Assembly (NCBI GenBank): GCA_964388955.1
Contig: CAYMCO010000006.1
Coordinates: 62,001-126,000 of the forward strand
Length of the DNA: 64,000 nt
Origin: CAYMCO01 sp964388955
Lineage (GTDB): Bacteria; Chloroflexota; Anaerolineae; Anaerolineales; E44-bin32
Reading direction: 5' to 3'
The notes below the pieces were generated by a model. The model worked only from the letters and a program-made list of their open reading frames with translations, was not told the DNA's origin and made no database searches. The position numbers and the translations under genes are program-made. Positions 51,227 through 59,458 of this stretch are shown here, piece by piece. Within the stretch, counting starts at the first letter, position 1. Each line of letters begins with the position of its first letter.

Positions 51227-51269
51227 CCTCTCATCCTCCTGGGCGCTCAGGACTCGTTTGGATGCAGGA

Positions 51270-51683
51270 TCAACACCTCTCCTGTTCCTCGCTGAGCACC
51301 CATTCCACCTTGCCGACCAAATCATCCGGGTCGATGGGTTTGTCCACGAACAGCTCCACCGGCAGGTAGTCGATGTCCGGTTCGAAGCGCAGCGGGGTTG
51401 TGCTGTGGATGGCGGTGAGCATAAGGATGGGAATGTCGCTGAATGCCGCCCAGTCGGAGGTCGGATCCGGATTGCGGAGCTTGAGCGCCAATTGGAAGCC
51501 CTCAGTCGCCGTGTCCATCATCACATCCAGAATGATCAGATCCGGCCGTTCCGCCTTGATCTTCTCCAGCCCCTGGCGTCCATTTTTTGCTTCCTCGACC
51601 GCATAACCTGCATTCTCCAGTGCCATACGGCAGGCGAGCACGGTGTCGGGATCGTCGTCAATCACGAGAATCTTCGTCATCAT
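51270..51683 (-). CDS. Single-domain response regulator
   Basis: A 137-residue receiver without output domain, starting at ATG 51683 or 51680 (AAAGGA six bases upstream). ILVIDDDPDTVL, phosphoacceptor Asp in LIILDVMMDTATEG, Thr in ILMLTAIH and Lys in LFVDKPIDPDDL are present. Between the last two lies an unusual insertion (STTPLRFEPDIDYLPVEL). It would relay phosphate from the kinase gene downstream to another protein. Position between the hydrogenase genes and the kinase suggests a role in controlling hydrogenase expression or activity. Confidence 0.88.
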   Translation of the reverse strand: MMTKILVIDDDPDTVLACRMALENAGYAVEEAKNGRQGLEKIKAERPDLIILDVMMDTATEGFQLALKLRNPDPTSDWAAFSDIPILMLTAIHSTTPLRFEPDIDYLPVELFVDKPIDPDDLVGKVEWVLSEEQERC

Positions 51684-51889
51684 CTTGGTTCCTTTCTGCC
51701 ATCGGAAACGATGGCGTATTTCCAAATCCCGTGTCTTCCTGCATGGGCCCTTCGCCAGCTCAAGAATCGGTCAGAGGCAGAAGAATCCATGCCCATTTCT
51801 TCAGGTCCACCGACCCAGCATTCGCGCAGATCCGTTTGACCCTCCGGTCTATCTCCTCCCGCAGGCATGCGGGCATGTGCATTGACCAT
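51680..51889 (-). CDS. Possible small ORF between hydA and the response regulator
   Basis: Minus-strand ATG 51889 has AAAGGAGG four bases upstream and opens 69 codons whose TGA overlaps the regulator start (ATGA). Both facts suggest translation and coupling. The product (MVNAHARMPAGGDRPEGQ, WVGGPEEMGMDSSASDRFLS) resembles no known family. A competing frame from ATG 51882 to 51760 gives 40 residues that look more protein-like (LREEIDRRVKRICA, SVDLKKWAWILLPL). Only one, or neither, may be real. A short hairpin (GGCGGATCCCTCCGCC, 51902-51917) lies between hydA and this frame. Confidence 0.3.
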   Translation of the reverse strand: MVNAHARMPAGGDRPEGQTDLRECWVGGPEEMGMDSSASDRFLSWRRAHAGRHGIWKYAIVSDGRKEPR

Positions 51890-51921
51890 CCGGCCTCCTT
51901 TGGCGGATCCCTCCGCCGTAC

Positions 51922-53223
51922 TCATACGAAGGAAATCTCCAACGTGTGGGCTGAGCAAGAGATGCACGGGTCGTATGCCCGCACAAGCATCTCCAACCGT
52001 CGCCTGATGTCGTCAGGTGATCTATCCAGAATTCGGGGAACCAGCTCGCGCATATCCGCCTCAATGTTGCCCAGGTTCTGAGCGGTGGGGATCACACAGT
52101 TGGCTTGAGAGATGACTCCTCCATCGATGCGGTAATGGTGAAAGAGCGTCCCCCGGGGCGCTTCACACGCGCCGACTCCCTCCCCTGAGCGCCTCGAAAT
52201 CGGTGCCGGCTCCTCCGCTGCGATGCCGGTGGCAAGCAGGTGATCGACAATCTCAATCGCTTTCTCTGCGCTGTGCACGCATTCCACCAACTGGGCGACG
52301 GAGATCCAATACGGGTTGCAGCACATCGGTCGCAGTCCCAGGTCGGCGGCGACCTCCTTGGCTCGTGGATGCAGATCATGATGGTTGATGTTGAAGCGCG
52401 CCAGGGCGCCGACCATGTACGCACCGCGGTGGTTGCGGGCGTGCTTCGCGGTGGAATGGGGGACGATGAACTCGTTCGTCACATCTTGATAGCTCTCCGC
52501 ATCCCAGGTCCCGCCGTCTGAACTCTGGATCGATCCGTCCCAAAGGCAGTACGCGCCTTCGCGGTGGAGGGCGATGTATTCCGTCTCCCGCTCAAATGAT
52601 GGCAGCGTCAGGCCGTCAAATAATGCGACCGTCGCATCCAGATCGTCCCTCATGGCCGCCAGGCGCTGGCGGATGCCTTCCAGCTCCCCTGGGGAAGGGA
52701 AGTGGGTGAAGCCGCCCACCGTCATGGCAATCGGATGGGTGTGTCGTCCACACATGATGGCGCACAGATCTCCCGCCACTTTTTTCATGCGCAGGGCCCG
52801 CTTCATAATGTCGGGCGCGACTTCGGCCAAGGGGATCACACTTCCCAACCCCAGGAAATCAGGCGCGACAAGCATGTAGATGTGCAGGATATGGCTATCG
52901 AGCAGTTCGCCATATAGGTTCAATTGCCGCAGAATGATCGTCTGATTGCTGGGCTGGACGCCAAGCGCGTTCTCACACGCTCGCAGCGAAGCGGTTGCAT
53001 GTGACACCGCGCAGATACCGCAGATCCTGGAAGCGATATGTGAGGCATGTTCGTAGGGCCGCCCACGCATCATCGCTTCGAAGAAGCGCGGCGCTTCCAC
53101 GATCTGCAGGTCGCACTGCTCCAGGACGCCGTCCTGCATATCCACGACGATATTCCCATGCCCCTCGACGCGCGTGATATGGCGAACATCGAGCCTAATG
53201 TTCCTGGAATTCCACATCTCCAT
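51922..53223 (-). CDS. hydA: Group 3b-type [NiFe] hydrogenase large (alpha) subunit
   Basis: A 433-residue catalytic subunit. The nickel ligands are in RICGICAVSHATAS (about residues 66-79, first CxxC) and DPCISCSAHTLEISFV at the C-terminus (second CxxC). The seven residues after His are a cleavable tail removed by a maturation protease. RHITRVEGHGNIVVDM and SPGELEGIRQRL fit soluble sulfhydrogenase/F420-type enzymes, group 3. With hydB, hydG and hydD, in that order upstream, it forms a cytoplasmic bidirectional enzyme that exchanges electrons between H2 and NAD(P)H and may reduce sulfur. Start ATG 53223, seven bases behind the hydD stop. Confidence 0.95.
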   Translation of the reverse strand: MEMWNSRNIRLDVRHITRVEGHGNIVVDMQDGVLEQCDLQIVEAPRFFEAMMRGRPYEHASHIASRICGICAVSHATASLRACENALGVQPSNQTIILRQLNLYGELLDSHILHIYMLVAPDFLGLGSVIPLAEVAPDIMKRALRMKKVAGDLCAIMCGRHTHPIAMTVGGFTHFPSPGELEGIRQRLAAMRDDLDATVALFDGLTLPSFERETEYIALHREGAYCLWDGSIQSSDGGTWDAESYQDVTNEFIVPHSTAKHARNHRGAYMVGALARFNINHHDLHPRAKEVAADLGLRPMCCNPYWISVAQLVECVHSAEKAIEIVDHLLATGIAAEEPAPISRRSGEGVGACEAPRGTLFHHYRIDGGVISQANCVIPTAQNLGNIEADMRELVPRILDRSPDDIRRRLEMLVRAYDPCISCSAHTLEISFV

Positions 53224-53230
53224 GGCTCAC

Positions 53231-53992
53231 CTATCCGCTTTCTGCGTGTTGATATGCGAGAAAAGTCCTCATCTTCTCCCGGTACGACTGCTCATCGAAT
53301 TCATGGTCGCCGAACACCTCCTTCAATGAGGCCAGGTTGGGGCTTGGGATCAGACCACGGCAGCCCTCACAAGGCATGCCAAATGACGGACAGATCGCGC
53401 CGCATCCGGCTCGGGTTACGGGTCCAAGACAAGCTCTACCGAGCAGGAAGAGGCATGCGATCTCATTCAATTTGCACTCCATGCATATCGGGCGGCTCGG
53501 AAGCTGCGGCCTGCGGCCTTGGAGCAGTGTCTTGACCACGCGCACAAACTCCTCCCGATCGATGGGGCATCCTGGGAGGACGGCATCCACCTCCACGATT
53601 TCCTCGATGGGCCGCGCAGCGGCCGTCTCGAATGCCTCCGCGTGATCGCGATAGACGATTCGCCGAAGTTCCCGCATGTCCATTCCCCTGCGGATGGCAT
53701 TCACCCCGCCGATGTGTGCGCATGCCCCCAGGGTGACCAGTATTCCGGCTCGTTCTCGGATGGAAAGCAGGCGCGCCTCATCGCTCTCCCGGGTGCAGGA
53801 TCCTTCGACAAATGCGATCTGGTATTGATCCGATTGCTCGCTCATCGCTTCACGGAAATTCACGATCTCAACGGCATCGAGCAGTTCTGCATGCGTCTGC
53901 AGCGTATCGATCACCGTTAGCTGGCATCCTTCGCACCCGGTGAAGTCGAAGAAGGCAAGGGTTGGCTTTGCTCTCTTGCTTAGAGACGGCAT
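53231..53992 (-). CDS. hydD: Group 3b-type [NiFe] hydrogenase small (delta) subunit
   Basis: A 253-residue iron-sulfur subunit. The proximal cluster ligands are in DFTGCEGCQLTVID, LGACAHIGGVNA and VLPGCPIDREEFV. The C-terminal half carries a rich set of Cys for medial and distal clusters: CMECKLNEIACLFL, RACLGPVTRAGCGAICPSFG and MPCEGCRG. It relays electrons between the NiFe site in HydA and the HydG/HydB electron-transfer unit. ATG 53992 overlaps the hydG stop by one base (TGATG). Confidence 0.94.
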   Translation of the reverse strand: MPSLSKRAKPTLAFFDFTGCEGCQLTVIDTLQTHAELLDAVEIVNFREAMSEQSDQYQIAFVEGSCTRESDEARLLSIRERAGILVTLGACAHIGGVNAIRRGMDMRELRRIVYRDHAEAFETAAARPIEEIVEVDAVLPGCPIDREEFVRVVKTLLQGRRPQLPSRPICMECKLNEIACLFLLGRACLGPVTRAGCGAICPSFGMPCEGCRGLIPSPNLASLKEVFGDHEFDEQSYREKMRTFLAYQHAESG

Positions 53993-54843
53993 CACAGCGC
54001 CCCCTCCAGGTGTTTGATGTCTCTGTAGCAGAATGACGGTCCGTCTTGACAGGTGTAGACATGCCCAATCTGGCAATGCCCGCATTTCCCAACGCCGCAT
54101 TTCATTCGCCGCTCGAGGCCGAACCAGATGTTGCCCTCCGGTATCCCCTTGCTCAGCAATTCGACGAGCACGAACCGGTACATCAGCGGTGGCCCGACCG
54201 TTATGGCAATCGTGTCACGGGCGTGGATTTGAATCTTGGGGAAGAGCGTGGTGATCACACCTACGTTTCCCGTCCATCCAGCGCCAGCCCGATCCACGGT
54301 CAAATGAAGCTCGACATCTTCCCGATCCGCCCATGCCGCCAGTTCATCCGCGAACAGTAGCTCCGAAGGTGAGCGAGCCCCGTACAGGATGATCACCCGG
54401 CCATAGCTGTGCCGTTCATCCAACACCTGATTTATCAGAGAGCGCAGCGGGGCAAGGCCCAATCCTCCCGGAGCGAATAGAATGTCCTTGCCGTGGAAGC
54501 GGTGCGTAGGGAAGCCTTTCCCGAAGGGGCCCCGAATGCCGATTCGCTCTCCAACTTCCAGGTCGTGGAGCGCGTTGGTGAGGTCTCCGACGCGGCGGAT
54601 GCACAGCTCGAAGGAGCCTTCACTTCGGCCGGGCGAGGAGGAGATGCTGATCGGCGCTTCGCCGACACCCAGGATTGAGACTTCGACGAATTGGCCCGGG
54701 TCGTGGTTGAGGCGCATGCCTTGGGGAAGCTCGAGGGTGAAGAGCTTTTCCATCTGAGTCAACGACCGGATCGCGAGGATGCGCGCCATAGCCGGCAAGT
54801 AGATCGATGTTCTTTCCAGCGTTTCCTCGAGGGGAATGGTCAT
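53992..54843 (-). CDS. hydG: Group 3b-type hydrogenase FAD/NAD(P)-binding (gamma) subunit
   Basis: A 283-residue ferredoxin-reductase-like subunit. FAD-binding barrel: GQFVEVSILGVGEAPISISS; NAD(P)-binding domain: LFAPGGLGLAPLRSLINQVL and VIILYGARSPSELLFADEL; C-terminal [2Fe-2S] site: RRMKCGVGKCGHCQIGHVYT with a further Cys in TCQDGPSF. It exchanges electrons with NAD(P)H. Related to anaerobic sulfite reductase subunit B, but the surrounding hydrogenase genes settle the assignment. ATG 54843 overlaps the hydB stop by four bases. Confidence 0.94.
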   Translation of the reverse strand: MTIPLEETLERTSIYLPAMARILAIRSLTQMEKLFTLELPQGMRLNHDPGQFVEVSILGVGEAPISISSSPGRSEGSFELCIRRVGDLTNALHDLEVGERIGIRGPFGKGFPTHRFHGKDILFAPGGLGLAPLRSLINQVLDERHSYGRVIILYGARSPSELLFADELAAWADREDVELHLTVDRAGAGWTGNVGVITTLFPKIQIHARDTIAITVGPPLMYRFVLVELLSKGIPEGNIWFGLERRMKCGVGKCGHCQIGHVYTCQDGPSFCYRDIKHLEGAL

Positions 54844-55901
54844 GTCAGGGCCTGCGCTTCCCGGCGAGATGCAAGCTCGCGTCGGTGACACAGCTCATTG
54901 AAGGTCTTCATCGGCGTGATGTGCACCAGGCACGCTTGGGCACAGCGGCCACAGCCCACGCATCCAACTCCTCCAAATGCCTCGCTCAGGTATTTTCCCT
55001 TGCGGAAGAAGCGGTGCCGGACTCGGTCGGCTTGAAGCGCCCGGAAATCATGCCCGCCGGCGACTGACGCAAAGCCATCGAGCTGGCAGGAATCCCAGAT
55101 GCGGCACCGCTCTCCGGCCTGCAGAGTGAAATCGACCTCATCGACCATGTCGAAACAATAGCAGGTTGGGCAGACGGCTGTGCATGCCCCGCAGCCCAGG
55201 CATTTCTCCCCCAAATTTCCCCAGACTGGGCTGTCACGGCTGACGGCCAATAGGCTGGGCAGCTCAGCAAGGTCGAAATCCAACCGGTGTGGAAAGCGAG
55301 CCCACTTCTCGCTCATCACTACGCCCAGCCTCCCTAGCTCATCTTCGCAGGCATCCCGGATGAGCCCGTTGCGTTTCAGCAGGGCATCACCCTTCTCCGA
55401 CCCGCTTTCGACCGCATAGACCCCACCCAGATCGATGAGATGCAGGTCGAAGGACTCGGGCACGGTCAGCGTTTCCATATCCTTGCAGAAGCTGTGTACA
55501 GAACAAGGGCTCAGGCATTCTACGCTGACAAGTATGGCCCGTTCTCGCCGAGCCAGATAATGCTGGTCTGGGTATCTCCCTCCGAAGGCCCGATCGAGCA
55601 GCCCGATGGCGTGGAGATCACAGGTATGCAAGCCAAACAGGATCATCGGCCCATCGGCGAGGTATGGGCCCATGCCTTCTCCGTTTCCACGAAAATGGAA
55701 GATGCGCTCATGCGTCGGAGTGAGCCATTTCTTCGCGGGCAGCGCCGATTGCTTATATCCGAGATCGATCTCGTCGATGGCGGAGAACGGATCGAACACC
55801 ACATGGCCAGCCCGTGGCCTAGGGCCGATCAATTGGTGGTCCACACTCAGGGCGTCGATCCACGGCGAAAGCGCTCGTTTGGGCATCAATTTGAGCGTCA
55901 T
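54840..55901 (-). CDS. hydB: Group 3b-type hydrogenase iron-sulfur (beta) subunit
   Basis: A 353-residue protein of the sulfhydrogenase beta/AsrA type. Two ferredoxin motifs are clear: CLGCGACTAVCPTCYCFDMV (about residues 220-239) and GCVGCGRCAQACLVHITP (near residue 315). The N-terminal 200 residues (ILFGLHTCDLHAIGLLDRAF, ILVSVECLSPCSVHSFC) are the typical non-cluster part. It passes electrons within the NAD(P)-dependent hydrogenase. ATG 55901 overlaps the stop of the maturation protease gene (ATGA); ATG 55910 is a weaker alternative. Confidence 0.93.
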   Translation of the reverse strand: MTLKLMPKRALSPWIDALSVDHQLIGPRPRAGHVVFDPFSAIDEIDLGYKQSALPAKKWLTPTHERIFHFRGNGEGMGPYLADGPMILFGLHTCDLHAIGLLDRAFGGRYPDQHYLARRERAILVSVECLSPCSVHSFCKDMETLTVPESFDLHLIDLGGVYAVESGSEKGDALLKRNGLIRDACEDELGRLGVVMSEKWARFPHRLDFDLAELPSLLAVSRDSPVWGNLGEKCLGCGACTAVCPTCYCFDMVDEVDFTLQAGERCRIWDSCQLDGFASVAGGHDFRALQADRVRHRFFRKGKYLSEAFGGVGCVGCGRCAQACLVHITPMKTFNELCHRRELASRREAQALT

Positions 55902-56509
55902 CGGGGCCACCTCTTGGGCACACTGCCTGATCCAATCGCTGCAGAATCAAACACTTCCGGCGCTCTTATCGCCCGCGCTCCGATATCAGCAGGTCCTTCC
56001 GCCGATAGCTCCCGCGCCAACGTGGAGCAGATGTCTGCGATGGCGATCCGCACTGGCAGAGAGAGCGGGGAGTCCATCTGGATTTGCTCGGGCTGGATGC
56101 ACAGCAGGCCAACATCGCAACCGATCTCATCGGTGAGATACCGTGCCAGCAGCCCCAACGGAAGGCTATGGGTCGAAGCGCTGACTCCGGCCGCCGCCTC
56201 CAAGGGGAGCCATCGGATCGTGCCCGGCGTCTCCCCCATATCGGCGGCATCCAGCAACAGGACGGCATCTGGCTCAAACCGGCGCAGTTGGCCGGTGCAA
56301 TTCTCGGGAGCGCATCCAGCAGGGATGCATATGCAGCGGCGAGAGGACCCGAGAATATGCTCCAGCACCCGGGCCGCGCATACGCCCGCGGCATCGTCAC
56401 CTCGCAGTTCGTGTCCAATGCCGACCACCGCCAAGCGGCGACCGCCGGCATGCCCCGGGCGCCTGCGGATCCAGTTACAGACCTTCTGCCGCCAGCATTT
56501 CCTCGACAT
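55898..56509 (-). CDS. hycI: Hydrogenase maturation protease
   Basis: A 203-residue HycI/HyaD-type endopeptidase. The nickel-sensing acidic residue is in AVVGIGHELRGDDAAGV (GxGxxLxxDD layout), a second in AVLLLDAADMGETPG, and the conserved His in ASTHSLPLGLLARYL. It clips the C-terminal tail of a hydrogenase large subunit after nickel insertion. Its gene sits between the membrane-bound and the soluble hydrogenase genes, so it may serve either or both. Start uncertain: ATG 56509 (GGAG nine bases upstream) overlaps the previous gene by 35 bases; GTG 56524 is possible. The last 35 residues exceed the family minimum. Confidence 0.88.
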   Translation of the reverse strand: MSRKCWRQKVCNWIRRRPGHAGGRRLAVVGIGHELRGDDAAGVCAARVLEHILGSSRRCICIPAGCAPENCTGQLRRFEPDAVLLLDAADMGETPGTIRWLPLEAAAGVSASTHSLPLGLLARYLTDEIGCDVGLLCIQPEQIQMDSPLSLPVRIAIADICSTLARELSAEGPADIGARAIRAPEVFDSAAIGSGSVPKRWPR

Positions 56510-56873
56510 CTTCCTTCGCTCCACGAAGCAATGTGAGCTGCCTTTTCCTCAATGACGCCAATTCCCACTCATCATTCGACATCTCCAAAGCGCCTTGGCG
56601 GCACGAGTACGTGCATTGGGCGCAGAACGCGCAGCGATCCAGATGCAGGCGCACGACGAAGCGTTTCGCCACCCGGTCGAGCACGATCACCTCGATTGCC
56701 TCCGAAGGGCAATCCATGGCGCACAGACCGCACCCCGTGCACAGCTCCGGGTCCCAGTGCAGGGCCGATCTGAGGCGGGCAGGGGATTCCCTCCGCTCCA
56801 GGGGATATCTTTCCGTGCTAGGGGCCTTGACCAAGGATGGCATGATCTCGCGCAACATTGTCCCGAGCTTCAT
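56475..56873 (-). CDS. Group 4 hydrogenase ferredoxin-like subunit (NuoI/HycF-like)
   Basis: A 132-residue protein with two cluster motifs: CTGCGLCAMDCPSEAIEV (about residues 49-66) and CAFCAQCTYSCRQGALEM (about 86-103). The second has Arg where Pro usually follows the last Cys. It is the electron-entry subunit that accepts electrons from ferredoxin and passes them to the NuoB-like subunit. ATG 56873 overlaps the stop of the NuoH-like gene (ATGA). A longer upstream frame lies inside that gene and is an artefact. Confidence 0.93.
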   Translation of the reverse strand: MKLGTMLREIMPSLVKAPSTERYPLERRESPARLRSALHWDPELCTGCGLCAMDCPSEAIEVIVLDRVAKRFVVRLHLDRCAFCAQCTYSCRQGALEMSNDEWELASLRKRQLTLLRGAKEDVEEMLAAEGL

Positions 56874-57793
56874 GCGACGATTCCTTTCGCTACGATGACG
56901 ACGAACCATTGCGCGAAGACCAGCAACGCGCCGTAGCGCCACCACACGCCAACCGTCTGATCGATGCGGAGGCGAGCGAGGAGCGCCTGAGCCCCGGCCA
57001 TGGCGAGCAGCAGGATCAGGGTCTTGAGCAGGAACAGCCACGCGCTGGCCAAGCCTCCGAGATAGAAGGCCGCGATCAAGGTCAGGCCGATGACCATTTC
57101 GACGTTCTTTCCCAGTCGGAAGAGGGCCAGCCCACGACCGCTGTATTCGGTCAGCGCGCCCGCGACGATCTCGGTCTCCGCTTCCGGCGCATCGAATGGG
57201 GGCAGCTCCAGTTTCCCCATCAAGCCGATCATGGCGACAAGGAAGCCAATTGGCTGCGAGAACAGCAGCCATCGACCGCTCGCGTATGCGGCAATATCGC
57301 TGATCTGCCAGCTGCCAGCGACGATTGCAGGCCCCAGCAAGGCGAGCAGGAACGGGGCTTCGTAGGAAAAGAGCTGGGTCAGCGTGCGGGTCGCGCCAAC
57401 GATCGAGAAGCGGCCGATGGAATTGGAGCCGGCCAGCCCCGTGCACAGGGTCAGCAAGCTCAACAGATAGACCGTGACAATCAAATCCCCCCGGTAGCTG
57501 TAGGCGGGGGGAAGCCCAAACATCGGCACGTATATCCCTGCGGTCAAACCGCCCGCAACGGCTACAAGGGGAAGCGCGACGAACAGACGCCGGTCTGCTC
57601 TCTCTGGGATGACTTCCTCCTTCGCCAGCAGTTTGGCGAGGTCAGCGAAGGGCTGGAACCATCTGGGGCCCATCCGGTTTTGGAACCGGGCCAACAGCTT
57701 GCGATCCAGCCACTCGTAGAGCAAGCTGAACGCTACCAGCGAGAGCCCGGCGGGGAAGACCAGCAAGGCAAACAGATCACGAATGATGTCCAT
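56870..57793 (-). CDS. Group 4 hydrogenase membrane anchor (NuoH/HycD-like)
   Basis: A 307-residue integral membrane protein with about eight helices. ARFQNRMGPRWFQPFADLAK and PPFDAPEAETEIVAG are the conserved cytoplasmic loops that form the quinone-like cavity and couple the iron-sulfur arm to the membrane arm in complex I relatives. FSYEAPFLLALLGPAIVAGS is the third helix region. ATG 57793 overlaps the large-subunit gene by 17 bases; a TTG at 57802 is alternative. It should link proton reduction to ion movement. Confidence 0.94.
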   Translation of the reverse strand: MDIIRDLFALLVFPAGLSLVAFSLLYEWLDRKLLARFQNRMGPRWFQPFADLAKLLAKEEVIPERADRRLFVALPLVAVAGGLTAGIYVPMFGLPPAYSYRGDLIVTVYLLSLLTLCTGLAGSNSIGRFSIVGATRTLTQLFSYEAPFLLALLGPAIVAGSWQISDIAAYASGRWLLFSQPIGFLVAMIGLMGKLELPPFDAPEAETEIVAGALTEYSGRGLALFRLGKNVEMVIGLTLIAAFYLGGLASAWLFLLKTLILLLAMAGAQALLARLRIDQTVGVWWRYGALLVFAQWFVVIVAKGIVA

Positions 57794-58970
57794 AGTACTC
57801 AATCCCGTATCGTCGAAGCTTTTCCCAGGGCCAGACCTCTTGATCCTGCCTGTCCCGGCGCATCACCACCATTCGGTCATTGCAGGAGAAGCAGGGGTCG
57901 ATCCCGGCGAGGATCATGGGCACATCCGCCAACTGGTGCCCGATGGCCAGCTTCACAACTGACATCATGTTGCAGATCGTTGGGGTGCGGACTCGGATGC
58001 GCTCCGGCTTGTCTGTGCCGTTGCTCTTGATGAAGTAGAACAGCTCGCCGCGGGGGGCTTCCACTCTGCTGACGGTCTCCCCTTCCTTGATTCTGCGGGG
58101 GACCTTGGTGCAGAGGTCCCCGCTGGGAAGCCGATCCAGGATCTCGCGAATCACCCGGCAGCTCTCGAACAGCTCCTTCAACCGAACCACGAAGCGCGCT
58201 TCCAGGTCGCCGGCCTGCTCTACGACAGCACGGATGGGAAACGAAGGATAGGCGGCATAGGGGGCATCTGAACGAACGTCGCTGGGGATCCCGGATGCGC
58301 GCGCAGTGGGGCCGACGGCACCCATCGCCTCCGCCTGACGCGCGTTCATCACGCCGATGCCGCGCGTGCGAGCCAGGAACAGCGCATCAGTCGTCACGAT
58401 TTCCAGGTAGCGCTGGGTTCGTTCCTGGAGCGTTTCCAGCGCGGGATAGATCCTGTCGGCTTGTTTGCGATCGATGTCGCACTTCACCCCGCCCAGGAGG
58501 TTCGCTGAATAGTTGACCCGATTCCCGGTCAGATATTCGAGAACATCCATCACCGTTTCCCGGTCCCGCCAGCTGTACATGAACAAGCTGTCAAATCCAG
58601 CCTCGTGCCCGGCCACTCCCAGCCACAGCATGTGGCTGTGGATGCGCTCGAGTTCCGCAACGAGCACTCGAATGGCCCGGGCTCTGGGAGGCACCTCCAC
58701 CTGGGCCAACTGCTCGACCCCCAGGCAGTAAGCGGTGGCGTGGATGTGGGAGCAGATGCCGCAGACGCGCTCGAACATATACAGGTTCTGAATCCAATTG
58801 CGGGCCTCCGCGGCTTTCTCAATGCCGCGATGGGCGTAGCCCAGGCGGACATAGGCATCTGTCACGATCTCCCCCTCCACAGTGATCCGGAAATGGCCGG
58901 GTTCCTTCAACGCCGGATGCTGTGGGCCGATGGGCACCGTAAACTGCGCTGCTTCTCTCCGGGTTTCCAT
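57777..58970 (-). CDS. Group 4 [NiFe] hydrogenase large subunit (NuoD/HycE-C-like)
   Basis: A 397-residue catalytic subunit. Unlike true complex I NuoD it keeps all four nickel ligands: RVCGICSHIHA (about residues 67-77) and GIDPCFSCNDRMVV (about residues 358-371). The tail after Arg (MVVMRRDRQDQEVWPWEKLR) matches the part removed from HycE-like precursors. TVPIGPQHPALKEPGHFRIT and LERIHSHMLWLGVAGHEAGF are family hallmarks. It is therefore a functional energy-converting hydrogenase rather than a NADH dehydrogenase. ATG 58970 follows AGGAG by seven bases and overlaps the NuoC-like stop by one base. Confidence 0.96.
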   Translation of the reverse strand: METRREAAQFTVPIGPQHPALKEPGHFRITVEGEIVTDAYVRLGYAHRGIEKAAEARNWIQNLYMFERVCGICSHIHATAYCLGVEQLAQVEVPPRARAIRVLVAELERIHSHMLWLGVAGHEAGFDSLFMYSWRDRETVMDVLEYLTGNRVNYSANLLGGVKCDIDRKQADRIYPALETLQERTQRYLEIVTTDALFLARTRGIGVMNARQAEAMGAVGPTARASGIPSDVRSDAPYAAYPSFPIRAVVEQAGDLEARFVVRLKELFESCRVIREILDRLPSGDLCTKVPRRIKEGETVSRVEAPRGELFYFIKSNGTDKPERIRVRTPTICNMMSVVKLAIGHQLADVPMILAGIDPCFSCNDRMVVMRRDRQDQEVWPWEKLRRYGIEYYGHHS

Positions 58971-59458
58971 CAGGGGGCTCCTGGACATGCCGGGATCTTG
59001 ATCTCTGCCGGGTCGAAATCCTTCCGGAGGGGGAATTGATCCGAGGGCCAATCCTCGGGAAGGTAGAGCCTCTCGGGATTCCTCAAACCATCCACTATCA
59101 CGCCGAACATTTCGCTCAACTCCCGTTCAAAAGCCTCCGCAGCGGGGATGATTTCGCAGAGACTGGGGATGGCCGCGTTCTTGCGTGGAACTTGGACCCG
59201 GAGGGTGATTACGGCTGCGCCCACGCAGAAGTGGTACAGTAGTTCAAGTTTGCCCTTTTCCTCTCCCAGGTCGACCCCGGTGATGGCGGTCAGGTGCCCA
59301 AGGCGCTTGACCCGCAGCCCAACCGTGATCGCCACGAGATCCTGCGGTGTATTCAGCGTGATGTCGATGCGGTTTGGTTCCGGATAAGCGGTTTCCGTCT
59401 CCCACATCCAGTTCTCCGCAAACTCCGCAGCGATAGTGAGCGCCTCCTCCGTCCTCAT
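58970..59458 (-). CDS. Group 4 hydrogenase NuoC/30-kDa-like subunit
   Basis: A 162-residue soluble subunit. LVAITVGLRVKRLGHLTAIT and SEMFGVIVDGLRNPERLYLP are the NuoC signature, with YFFC-like strands (LELLYHFCVGAAVITLRVQV). In hydrogenases such as HycE it is fused to the large subunit; here it is separate. It stabilises the large-subunit/small-subunit core. ATG 59458 overlaps the NuoB-like stop (ATGA), and its own stop overlaps the large-subunit start. Confidence 0.93.
   Translation of the reverse strand: MRTEEALTIAAEFAENWMWETETAYPEPNRIDITLNTPQDLVAITVGLRVKRLGHLTAITGVDLGEEKGKLELLYHFCVGAAVITLRVQVPRKNAAIPSLCEIIPAAEAFERELSEMFGVIVDGLRNPERLYLPEDWPSDQFPLRKDFDPAEIKIPACPGAP

Noticed and set aside
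51042..51839. 265-codon plus-strand frame opposite the regulator genes
   Set aside because: It is antisense to well-supported regulator and kinase genes and its composition is that of a shadow frame.
56874..57446. Long N-terminal extension of the ferredoxin-like subunit
   Set aside because: This segment lies entirely within the NuoH-like gene in another frame; the ATG at 56873 with ATGA overlap is the natural start.
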